DNA of 13,352 bases from Deltaproteobacteria bacterium (GTDB lineage: Bacteria > Myxococcota_A > UBA9042 > DTJE01). How positions within the stretch are numbered: the stretch's first letter is position 1; each line of letters opens with the position of its first letter. This document shows, piece by piece, positions 6,832 to 13,352 of the stretch. The translations under genes and the position numbers were made by a program. Under the pieces are notes generated by a model. The model ran no database searches and was not told the origin of the DNA. It saw only the letters and a list, made by a program, of their open reading frames with translations. Location: positions 1-13,352 of the forward strand of contig JADHTP010000059.1 in NCBI GenBank assembly GCA_016784945.1. Reading direction: 5' to 3'.

Positions 6832-7460
6832 GTGACAGCACGCAGGCCAAGGTTCCCATCGCCGTCCTCATTTCGGGGCGAGGGAGCAACATGGTGTCCC
6901 TGGTGGAGGCCGTGAAGGCGGGCTCGCTGGCCGCCGACGTGCGGGTGGTGCTGAGCAACAAGCCCACTGCGGCGGGCCTGGAATGGGCCGCTGAACGGGG
7001 CGTGCCCACCGCCATCCTGTCCCACAAGGACTTCGCGAGCCGCGAGGAATTCGACACGGCCCTGGCCAATGAACTGGAAGGACGCGGGGTCCGCTATGTG
7101 GCCCTGGCGGGATTCATGCGGGTGCTGACGCCGGCGTTTCTGGGACGGTTTTCCGGGCGGGTCATCAACATACATCCCGCCCTGCTCCCCAGTTTCCCGG
7201 GGATGAACGTCCAGCAGAAGGCCATCGACTACGGCGTCCGCCACTCGGGATGCACTGTCCATTTCGTGGACGAGGGCGTGGACACGGGCGCGATCATCGC
7301 CCAGGCCGTAGTGCCCATCCTGGACGATGACACGGCGGACTCGCTGGCCGCCCGGATCCTCGAACAGGAACACCGGATCTACCCGCTGGCCCTGGACGCG
7401 GTGCTGTCGGGCCGGGTGCGGATGGAAGGACGTCGGGTCCTGGGAACGGGTATCGAATAA
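6828..7460 (+). CDS. purN: Phosphoribosylglycinamide formyltransferase
   Basis: A 210-residue enzyme that transfers the formyl group of 10-formyltetrahydrofolate to glycinamide ribonucleotide, an earlier purine step than PurM. Visible: the phosphate loop GRGSN (17-21), 'INIHPALLPSFPG' with catalytic N114 and H116, and 'HSGCTVHFVDEGVDTG' with catalytic D152. The spacing equals that of N106, H108 and D144 in the E. coli enzyme. The ATG at 6828 overlaps the purM stop as ATGA and follows GAGGTGG. A GTG two codons earlier (6822) is in frame but lies within that ribosome site. The purM-purN pairing is a common bacterial arrangement and implies coupled translation. It is followed after 21 bp by the oxidoreductase gene. 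Confidence 0.97.
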   Translation: MSDSTQAKVPIAVLISGRGSNMVSLVEAVKAGSLAADVRVVLSNKPTAAGLEWAAERGVPTAILSHKDFASREEFDTALANELEGRGVRYVALAGFMRVLTPAFLGRFSGRVINIHPALLPSFPGMNVQQKAIDYGVRHSGCTVHFVDEGVDTGAIIAQAVVPILDDDTADSLAARILEQEHRIYPLALDAVLSGRVRMEGRRVLGTGIE

Positions 7461-7481
7461 ACCGGAGAAGTAACTGCCGCC

Positions 7482-8978
7482 ATGCTGAGAAGCTCCTACG
7501 ACGTGGTCATTGTGGGGACGGACCTTCCGGGTCTCGTCTTCGGCGCCCTGGCAGCCAAGAAGGGGTACAGGGTGCTGGTGCTGGGCCACGGCGGCAAGGA
7601 AAACGTGTACGTAATCGAGGGGCATCACTTCGTGCGGCGCCCCCACCTGCTGTTCGGTTTCGCCGATTCCAATCCCATACGTGAAGTCTTCCGCGAACTG
7701 GCCCTGGCGCCCGAGATGCGGAACCTTCCCCGGCCACTTTCGCCGAACTGCAGCGTGATCCTCCCGGACAGCCGGATCGAGATCACCCACATGAAGGGGA
7801 TCTTCGAAGAAGAGATCGCCAGGGAGTTCCCCGGACAGTTGGCCTCTTTCCGCGATTTCGCGAGCCGGTTGCCGGACGTGGAGTCCCACATGGAGCCCAT
7901 CCTGGCGGAGCGGCCCATCCTGCCCCCGGCGTCCTTTCGCGAGATCCTGGACTTCCGCCGTCATGCCAAGACCATCGCTCCCCTCGCGACCGCCGTGGGC
8001 TCCGACGGCCTGGCCCCCTTTGGGGACGACCCCAGGATGCGGGCGTTCCTGTCCGCCCCCATCGCCGCCATGTCGGGGCTCAGTTCCCCCTGGCTCCACC
8101 CACTGCCCTTCGTCCGGCTCATGAACCATCTCATGCGCGGGCTTTTCTTCGTGGAATGGGGTTTCGACGCCCTGAAGAACCTCTTTCTGGAACGCATCAA
8201 GAACAACTCCGGCGACGTACGCCTGAACGACCACGTCGACATGCTGGTGCTGAAGCGATCCCGCGTGAACGAGGTGGAGGTGAGGGCTCGGGACGAGGCC
8301 ATCGGCGTGGGCGTCCTGGTGATCGGGAGCCGTCTGTCCGATGCCCTGGACCTGATCCCGGAACCACAGGCCAAGCGCCGGTACCGGGCTCGGGTCGAAA
8401 AGGTCACGCCCTCCCACTACATGACCACCCTGAACGTGGGCGCCAACCGCGAGGTCATCCCTGAAGGCATGGCCAAGACGGGCTTCGTCGTGGCCAATCC
8501 CGGTCGCCCCCTGGAAGGCAGCAACTACCTCGTGGTGCAGACGGACCCGGCCATGGAGCCCCTGGAGGGACTGGACCCCGCCCGCGCCACCATTTCGGTC
8601 TCCGCCTTCATGCCGGCGGATCGACTCGATGGCAAGGCTTCCACCATCGAACGGCTCAACAACGAAATGCTGGAATCCTTGAGGGGCGCCCTGCCCTTCC
8701 TCGACCGCCACCGTACGGTGATTTCCTCGGCGGCCCTGACCACCCACCCCAAGACGGGCAAGCCAATCATCGACATGGCGGGCCTGCAACCCATCTATGA
8801 CGCCCCCGTGGCACGCAGCCTGGACATGGTCACCTGGCCCGTGAGAACAGCCTACAAGAACGTGCTTTTCCTGGGTGACGACTCGGCCGGACCCCTGGGT
8901 TTCGAGGGGGCCTTCGTGTCGGCGTTCATGGCCTTCGACGTGTTGAAGAAGTTGATCCAGTTGAAGAATGTGATGTGA
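7482..8978 (+). CDS. FAD/NAD(P)-type oxidoreductase, phytoene-desaturase-like fold, with altered dinucleotide motif
   Basis: A 498-residue protein whose N-terminus has the beta-alpha-beta pattern of FAD-binding oxidoreductases (YDVVIVGTDLPGLVFGALAA, residues 6-25, then YRVLVLG). The C-terminus has the matching FAD-binding segment 'NVLFLGDDSAGPLGFEGAF' (about 460-478), as in phytoene desaturase (CrtI) and amine oxidase relatives. Two hallmarks differ: the GxGxxG motif reads G12-T-D14-L-P-G17, and the acidic residue that normally grips the FAD ribose at the end of strand 2 is G35. No signal peptide or clear membrane helix is visible, so it is probably cytoplasmic or membrane-peripheral. It lies between purN and a TolC-like gene, with GGAGAAG upstream (7464-7470). 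Substrate is unknown; a lipid or isoprenoid is plausible from its relatives and neighbours but unproven. Confidence 0.75.
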   Translation: MLRSSYDVVIVGTDLPGLVFGALAAKKGYRVLVLGHGGKENVYVIEGHHFVRRPHLLFGFADSNPIREVFRELALAPEMRNLPRPLSPNCSVILPDSRIEITHMKGIFEEEIAREFPGQLASFRDFASRLPDVESHMEPILAERPILPPASFREILDFRRHAKTIAPLATAVGSDGLAPFGDDPRMRAFLSAPIAAMSGLSSPWLHPLPFVRLMNHLMRGLFFVEWGFDALKNLFLERIKNNSGDVRLNDHVDMLVLKRSRVNEVEVRARDEAIGVGVLVIGSRLSDALDLIPEPQAKRRYRARVEKVTPSHYMTTLNVGANREVIPEGMAKTGFVVANPGRPLEGSNYLVVQTDPAMEPLEGLDPARATISVSAFMPADRLDGKASTIERLNNEMLESLRGALPFLDRHRTVISSAALTTHPKTGKPIIDMAGLQPIYDAPVARSLDMVTWPVRTAYKNVLFLGDDSAGPLGFEGAFVSAFMAFDVLKKLIQLKNVM

Positions 8979-10381
8979 TGGGTCGAGTCCCCAATCCCCT
9001 GTATCCCGTGGGACGGCATTTGAGTCCCCTGGCCGTCATGGTGCCGATCCTGTGCCTGTCCGTCCCCGCATCTTCCCAGGACCTTCAGGCAAGGATGACC
9101 CTGACGGAAGCCGTTGAGTTCGCCGTTGAACACAGCGGGATCATGGGAGCGGCCCGGGCCGGAACCGAGGCCCTGGAAGGCAAGCTCAAACAGGCGGAAT
9201 GGGCGGCATGGCCCCACATCAAGATCAGGTCCCTTCTGGCGCCCATGCCCCGGCAGTGGAGCGCCCCCGACGATTTCACCAAGGGCGGGACCGATCTGTC
9301 GCAGTGGGGCGTCTTCTCCCACACGGAAATCACGGGCTACCTGCCCCTGTACACCTTTGGAAAGATATCCAACCTCAAGGCCGCGGCCCGCCTGGGGGTG
9401 GACGTGGGCAAGGCCCGCGAGGACATCGCCCGCCAGGAAGTGAAATTCCGGGTGACCAGGGCCTTCCACGCCCTCACCCTGAGCGGTGAGCTGGCGGATG
9501 TGGTCAGCGAAGGACGGAGCTACCTGGACAAAGCCCGACGTCACCTGGAGGAACTGGAAGAAAGTGACGACCCCGAGTTCGATCCCGTGGACATGATGAA
9601 GTTCCGCGTGTACGACGCCCAGGTTCTGGCGAAGGAACTGGAAGCCAAGCGCTCGGCGGGACTGGCCGGGGCCGCACTCAAGGTTGCCATGGGGCTGGCG
9701 CCCCGAACGGATGTGGAATTCCGGACGGGGACCGTGAAGCCGGTGAATCTGGCGGGGGACCTGCAGGAGGCGGACCTGGTGGACCAGGCCCTTCTCTCCC
9801 GCGCCGAGCTGGTGGCCCTGAAGCGGGGTATCCTCGTCCGGGAGGCGCAGGTGCGCGCCCGGGAGGCGGCCTTCTATCCCAACTTCCTGCTGGCCGGTCA
9901 GTTCAAGTACAGCTACACCAACATGGCCGACGGCCAGGCCAGCCCCTTCATCTACGATCCGTTCAACGGTTACTCGGCAGGCGGGGGCCTGGTTTTCGAA
10001 TGGGACCTGGAGATCGGCGGCAAGCTCGGCGAACTGCGGGAGGCCAAGGCCGAGTTCGCCAAGCTGAGGGAAGAGGCCAGGGAAGCGGAGAACGGCATCC
10101 GGCTGGAAGTGGCCAAGCTCTACCGCGAAATGAGGGACCAGCGACTCCTCGTGGACGCCCAGAAGGTGGCTATGGAGGCCGCCCGGGGCTGGGTCATCGC
10201 CAAGACCGACCTGTACGACAACGACCTGACCCCACTGAACGAGGTCCTTGACGGGCTCGTCCAGTTCTTCCAGACGCGGATGGCCTACCTGGAGGCGGTC
10301 TATCGCTTCAACGTGGCCGTCGCCCAGTTGGAACGCGCAACCGGGGCCCCGCTTCGGCGGGATGCCGCCCCCGATGAATAG
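8978..10381 (+). CDS. TolC-family outer-membrane efflux channel
   Basis: A 467-residue exported protein. A signal peptide runs to about residue 33 (hydrophobic 'PLAVMVPILCLSVPASS'). The mature part starts with the typical 'MTLTEAVEFAVEHSG' helix and contains two repeats of long charged helices, for example 'AKAEFAKLREEAREAENG' and 'YLDKARRHLEELEESDD'. Between these are strand-forming segments ('FLLAGQFKYSYTN', 'SAGGGLVFEWDLEIGGK') that would form the barrel. Length and layout fit TolC-like proteins, which trimerise to span the outer membrane and periplasm. The ATG at 8978 overlaps the preceding TGA by one base (TGATG); a GTG one codon earlier is possible. No inner-membrane pump or fusion protein is adjacent. 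The neighbours are an oxidoreductase and an MlaC-like carrier, suggesting a lipid-like cargo rather than drugs; this is inference. Confidence 0.9.
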   Translation: MGRVPNPLYPVGRHLSPLAVMVPILCLSVPASSQDLQARMTLTEAVEFAVEHSGIMGAARAGTEALEGKLKQAEWAAWPHIKIRSLLAPMPRQWSAPDDFTKGGTDLSQWGVFSHTEITGYLPLYTFGKISNLKAAARLGVDVGKAREDIARQEVKFRVTRAFHALTLSGELADVVSEGRSYLDKARRHLEELEESDDPEFDPVDMMKFRVYDAQVLAKELEAKRSAGLAGAALKVAMGLAPRTDVEFRTGTVKPVNLAGDLQEADLVDQALLSRAELVALKRGILVREAQVRAREAAFYPNFLLAGQFKYSYTNMADGQASPFIYDPFNGYSAGGGLVFEWDLEIGGKLGELREAKAEFAKLREEAREAENGIRLEVAKLYREMRDQRLLVDAQKVAMEAARGWVIAKTDLYDNDLTPLNEVLDGLVQFFQTRMAYLEAVYRFNVAVAQLERATGAPLRRDAAPDE

Positions 10382-10415
10382 GCGGCGCCAACCTGCGTCA
10401 AAGCCCATGGAAGTC

Positions 10416-10423
10416 AGAAGGAG
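10416..10423 (+). promoter_or_regulatory. Strong ribosome-binding site deciding a GTG start for the MlaC-like gene
   Basis: AGAAGGAG lies 7 nt before GTG at 10431. It is the best Shine-Dalgarno sequence in the window and settles the start inside a frame that is otherwise open back to 10248. The residues after this GTG form a proper signal peptide, whereas earlier ATGs would place a long arginine-rich tract before it. Confidence 0.8.
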
Positions 10424-10430
10424 CTTTGAA

Positions 10431-11069
10431 GTGAACAGGACGCTCACCGTATTGATGACCGCCTCGCTGCTCTTCGCGGGGACGGCGATCGCCGCGCCGG
10501 CGGACCCGGCGGACCTGGTGAAGGAACGGTACGCCAGGATCCAGAAGGTGGTGGATCGGAATCCGGGAAAGGCCGCCATGCGAAAGGGCATTCGCAAGGT
10601 GATGAACACCTTCGTGGATTTCAGGGAACTGGGCAGGAGGACGCTGAAGGGGAACTGGGAAGGCCTGAAGACCAGGCAACGCAAGCAGTTCGTCAAGGGC
10701 TTCAAGCAGATGATCCAGCGGACCTACGTCAAGCGGTTCAACCCCAACCGCAAGGTCCGGATCGAATACCGGGGCCCGGCCATGATGGAAGAGGACGGGA
10801 CCGCCTCGGTCTTCACCATCGTCCGGTCGGGACGGTCCGAGGCCAAGGTGGACTACCGGTTCCACCGGGTGAAAAGAAAGTGGAAGGCCTTCGACGTGAT
10901 CATCGACGACGTTAGCCAGGTCAAGAACTACCGCAAGCAGTTCCACCGCATCATGAAGAAGGACGGATTCGAGGGACTCATGGCCAAGATCCGCAAGAAG
11001 AACGAAAAGGAAAAGCGCAAGGAAGAAAAGGAACTGGCGAAAGAAGCGAAGAAACCCGCGAAGGAGTAG
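10431..11069 (+). CDS. MlaC/Ttg2D-like periplasmic phospholipid carrier
   Basis: A 212-residue protein starting at GTG. Residues 1-21 are a signal peptide ending AIA before APADP. The mature region follows the MlaC pattern: 'FVDFRELGRRTLKGNWEGL' with 'TRQRKQFVKGFKQMIQRTYVKRF', then strands 'KVRIEYRGPAM' and 'KVDYRFHRVKRKWKAFDVIIDDVS', and the closing 'VKNYRKQFHRIMKKDGFEGLM'. MlaC proteins shuttle phospholipids between the inner and outer membranes. The last ~28 residues are an unusual tail made almost only of Lys, Glu, Arg and Ala. No other Mla components (MlaA, B, D, E, F) are in the window. It sits 49 bp after the TolC-like gene and 7 bp before the ligase gene, in the same operon. The symbol is withheld because orthology to E. 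coli mlaC is not certain. Confidence 0.85.
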   Translation: MNRTLTVLMTASLLFAGTAIAAPADPADLVKERYARIQKVVDRNPGKAAMRKGIRKVMNTFVDFRELGRRTLKGNWEGLKTRQRKQFVKGFKQMIQRTYVKRFNPNRKVRIEYRGPAMMEEDGTASVFTIVRSGRSEAKVDYRFHRVKRKWKAFDVIIDDVSQVKNYRKQFHRIMKKDGFEGLMAKIRKKNEKEKRKEEKELAKEAKKPAKE

Positions 11070-11076
11070 GTAGGAA

Positions 11077-13140
11077 GTGCACCTTCAATCCCTGTTTTCC
11101 CCGAAAAGCATCCTGGTGATAGGGGTTTCCGAATCCCATGACAACCTGGCCCGACAGATCGTCATCAACCTGAAAGAGTTCCGTTTCCCGGGCGATGTCC
11201 ACATGCTGGGACTGAGGGAAGGAAGCCTTCTGGGCGGTCGGATCCTCACGTCCTTCGACGACCTCCCCGACGGCATCGAACTGGCGGTGCTGCTCACGCC
11301 CGCCCGCACCATTCCCGACATGATGGACCGGTGCGGGCGCAAGGGCATCCGTCACGCCGCCGTGTTGAGCGGCGGTTTCAAGGAACTGGGCACCGAGGGC
11401 GCGGCGCTGGAGGATCGCCTGCTGGAGGTCGCCCGGGGCCACGGCATCCGGTTCGCGGGCCCCAACGGCGTGGGTCTGCTGTCGCCCTCCTCGGGTCTGG
11501 GCGCGGTCTTCGCGCCGGTCTCCAACTGCTGGACCCCCGGTGGGGTCAGCGTGGCCGCCCAGTCCGGTGGCGTAGGGTTTTCCTACCTGTACGGCCTGGT
11601 GAGCGAGAATCTCGGGCTGGCCCGGTTCGCCTCCGTGGGCAACAAGCTGGACCTTGACGAAACCGACTACGTGGAGGCCTTTGGAAACGATCCGGAGACC
11701 CGGGTCATCTCGCTGTACCTCGAAAGCATCTCGCGGGGCCGGGCCTTTTTCGACGTGCTCCGTTCCTGCCCGAAACCGGTGATCATCCAAAAGACCAACC
11801 GTACGGAACTGGGCCGCCGCACCGCCTTTTCGCACACGGCCGCCATGGCCGCCGACGATCGCATCGTGGACGCCGCCATCCGCCAGGCCGGGGGGATCCG
11901 GGTGGCCTCCATCCACGAGATGATGGACGGCGTGAAGGCCATGATGCTGCCCGATCTGAAGGGACAGCGACTGGGCATCATCTCGCGGTCCGGCGGACAC
12001 GCTGTCATCGCCGCGGATTTCGCGTCGGACGCGGGATTCGAACTGCCGCCCTTCCCGGAGGAGTTCCTGGAGGGAATCGGACGTTCCTATGTCAACGAGG
12101 TCATCCAGCGACAGAATCCCCTGGACCTGGGCGACCTGTTCGATTTCGAAGCCTACTCGAGCATCCTGGAGGGGGCGCTGGCCCTGCCCGACGTCGACGC
12201 GGTGGTCATGGTTCACGAATACTTCTCGAACTTCGACGCCAGCGAATCCCGAAAACTGGTACCCAAAGCCGCGAAGTTGTCGGAGCGGTACGGCAAGCCC
12301 GCGATTCTGGTCATGATCAGCGACGAGCCGGAAACGGCCCAGTTGAAGCAGATGTACAGTTTTCCTTTCTTCACCTCCGTGGGCTCGGCCTTCAAGGCCC
12401 TGTCGGCGGCCCGACGTCGGGGTCAGAAGCCGACCATGACGGATGGAAACGCACCGGCGCACGCCCTGCCGGAAGGGGTGCCGGAAAAGGTCCGGTCACT
12501 GGGACGGGGTGAGGTCCTTCACGGGGGCTTCGAGGTGCTCACGGCCGCCGGGTTCCCGGTCCCGGAGCAACGACTGGTCCGGACACTGGACGGGATGGAA
12601 GGCGACCTGCCGCCCTTCCCCCTGGCGGCCAAGGTGATCAGCGCCAGGGCGGCCCACAAGAGCGACGCCGGTGGCGTCCTGCTGGGTTTGGGTGACAGGG
12701 CGGCGTTCGAGGCCGCTTTCGAGGACCTTCACACGCTGTTCGGTCCCTTCGGACCGGGTGAAGGCGTGCTGGCCCAGTCCATGGCCGGTCCGGGCTCGGA
12801 GTGGATCGTGGGTGGACTGAGGGACCCGAATTTCGGGCCGGTGGTCATGGTGGGCGCGGGGGGCATCCTTGTGGAGTTGTTGAAGGACACGGCCATCCGG
12901 CTGGCGCCCGTCACCCTCCGGGAGACACGGGAGATGCTGGGGGAACTGAAGGCGTCCCGCCTCCTGGACGGCGTCCGGGGTTCCGCCCCGGGGGACCGCG
13001 AGGCCCTGGCCGGGCTGGTTCAGCAGGTGGGGCAACTGATGAGCGAGTATCCCGAAATCGAGGAAATGGACCTCAATCCCTGCATCGTCCACGAAGAAGG
13101 CCTCACCGTGGTGGACGTACGGATCAAACTCACCGGATGA
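11077..13140 (+). CDS. Acyl-CoA synthetase, ADP-forming, fused alpha and beta subunits
   Basis: A 687-residue NDP-forming acyl-CoA ligase that interconverts acyl-CoA, ADP and phosphate with free acid, CoA and ATP. Residues ~5-130 are the CoA-binding domain (IRFAGPNGVGLL near 124-135). Residues ~150-290 form the first ligase domain with the phosphorylated-histidine loop 'FSHTAAMAADD' (H253). 'ISRSGGHAVIAADFASDAG' follows near 305. The last ~220 residues are an ATP-grasp module: 'PLAAKVISARAAHKSDAGGV', 'FGPVVMVGAGGILVELLKD' and 'EEMDLNPCIV'. It lacks the GNAT acetyltransferase domain of Pat/PatZ-type fusions. The alpha loop reads SHTA where many relatives have SHTG. Translation starts at GTG 11077, with AAGGAG of the preceding gene's end 10 nt upstream. 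It is last in the plus-strand operon. The exact acid substrate cannot be told; its neighbours hint at a fatty or other lipid-derived acid. Confidence 0.92.
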   Translation: MHLQSLFSPKSILVIGVSESHDNLARQIVINLKEFRFPGDVHMLGLREGSLLGGRILTSFDDLPDGIELAVLLTPARTIPDMMDRCGRKGIRHAAVLSGGFKELGTEGAALEDRLLEVARGHGIRFAGPNGVGLLSPSSGLGAVFAPVSNCWTPGGVSVAAQSGGVGFSYLYGLVSENLGLARFASVGNKLDLDETDYVEAFGNDPETRVISLYLESISRGRAFFDVLRSCPKPVIIQKTNRTELGRRTAFSHTAAMAADDRIVDAAIRQAGGIRVASIHEMMDGVKAMMLPDLKGQRLGIISRSGGHAVIAADFASDAGFELPPFPEEFLEGIGRSYVNEVIQRQNPLDLGDLFDFEAYSSILEGALALPDVDAVVMVHEYFSNFDASESRKLVPKAAKLSERYGKPAILVMISDEPETAQLKQMYSFPFFTSVGSAFKALSAARRRGQKPTMTDGNAPAHALPEGVPEKVRSLGRGEVLHGGFEVLTAAGFPVPEQRLVRTLDGMEGDLPPFPLAAKVISARAAHKSDAGGVLLGLGDRAAFEAAFEDLHTLFGPFGPGEGVLAQSMAGPGSEWIVGGLRDPNFGPVVMVGAGGILVELLKDTAIRLAPVTLRETREMLGELKASRLLDGVRGSAPGDREALAGLVQQVGQLMSEYPEIEEMDLNPCIVHEEGLTVVDVRIKLTG

Positions 13141-13268
13141 GTGGATGGGCCAGGGACTGAAGACTACTTTTCTTTCCCTCAACGATATAGCAGATCAGTG
13201 ACTTTGCCCGTCGATACACTCGCTCCCTTTGGTCGCTCGAGTCTCGCCGGTAATGTCGGGGTCGTTTT

Positions 13269-13304
13269 CGCGGGCTGACGCCCGCGCCGGCACACGTGTG
13301 CCGG
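13269..13304. repeat. Two abutting hairpins downstream of the acyl-CoA ligase gene
   Basis: Bases 13269-13286 form a 7-bp perfect stem (CGCGGGC / GCCCGCG) with loop TGAC. Bases 13287-13304 are a perfect 18-bp palindrome, CCGGCACACGTGTGCCGG. The two abut with no base between them and are followed by TTAT. They lie 128 bp past the stop of the operon. They could be a terminator for the plus strand (only a weak T-run follows), a REP-like repeat, or a protein-binding site. There is no coding evidence in 13141-13352. Confidence 0.55.
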
Positions 13305-13352
13305 TTATCCGTGCATTGTCAAACTGAAAACCGTTAACCGAAGTCCGAGGAC

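Noticed and set aside
6741..8789. Long open frame (682 codons) on the minus strand opposite purN and the oxidoreductase gene
   Set aside because: The plus strand carries recognisable enzymes with intact motifs here. The minus-strand peptide is a His/Gly/Pro/Gln-rich composition typical of antisense frames in GC-rich DNA, with no domain.
8852..10705. Minus-strand frame of 617 codons across the TolC-like gene
   Set aside because: It is a shadow of the TolC/MlaC region with no recognisable domain and no ribosome site at its start.
10978..12462. 494-codon minus-strand frame opposite the acyl-CoA ligase
   Set aside because: It mirrors the codon bias of the ligase gene; no protein family is recognisable in it.
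13141..13352. Possible gene or promoter in the last 212 bases
   Set aside because: There is no coding-like frame beyond short chance ORFs. TTGTCA at 13316 has no matching -10 at the right distance. Only hairpins and a small direct repeat (TCGCTC at 13220 and 13233) are seen.

Overview
The window is GC-rich, densely coding bacterial DNA. A TolC-type outer-membrane channel, a periplasmic MlaC-type lipid carrier and a lipobox protein show a Gram-negative envelope. The glycine-rich, collagen-like surface protein, the small Cys-rich lipoprotein, the ArsA-like ATPase and the fused ADP-forming acyl-CoA ligase together suggest a lineage of the former Deltaproteobacteria (Myxococcota-like). That placement is inferred from style and gene content only. 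There are no RNA genes, CRISPR arrays or insertion sequences that I can see.

Layout. Bases 1-264 hold the 3' end of a secreted glycine-rich protein (+). Bases 265-393 separate it from a convergent operon and carry short heptamer repeats in two arms. Bases 394-5317 are a four-gene minus-strand operon, read from right to left: a response regulator with an HD-GYP domain, an ArsA/Get3-like P-loop ATPase, a catalytic M16 peptidase and a non-catalytic M16 partner. A good sigma70-type promoter (5343-5371) lies just upstream of its first gene. Next, still on the minus strand, is a tiny Cys-rich lipoprotein gene (5500-5640), whose frame stays open with coding-like composition beyond its TAG. From 5806 to 13140 six plus-strand genes are tightly packed: purM, purN, an FAD/NAD(P)-type oxidoreductase, a TolC-like channel, an MlaC-like lipid carrier and an ADP-forming acyl-CoA ligase. 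The purM promoter sits so close to its ATG that the message is probably leaderless. The last 212 bases are non-coding and contain two abutting hairpins.

How the genes fit together. In the minus-strand operon, the two M16 subunits have complementary motifs: one has the zinc site, the other the Arg/Tyr pair. This predicts one heterodimeric periplasmic protease. It is co-transcribed with a c-di-GMP phosphodiesterase response regulator and an ATPase whose P-loop lysine is arginine. The shared purpose of that set is not obvious from known systems. In the plus-strand operon, two purine biosynthesis genes lead into four genes that look like lipid modification, activation and transport: oxidoreductase, acyl-CoA ligase, periplasmic carrier and outer-membrane channel. 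An envelope-lipid pathway is my inference. The strongest leads for something undescribed are these two operons as units, the arginine P-loop ATPase, and the oxidoreductase with an altered dinucleotide-binding motif.
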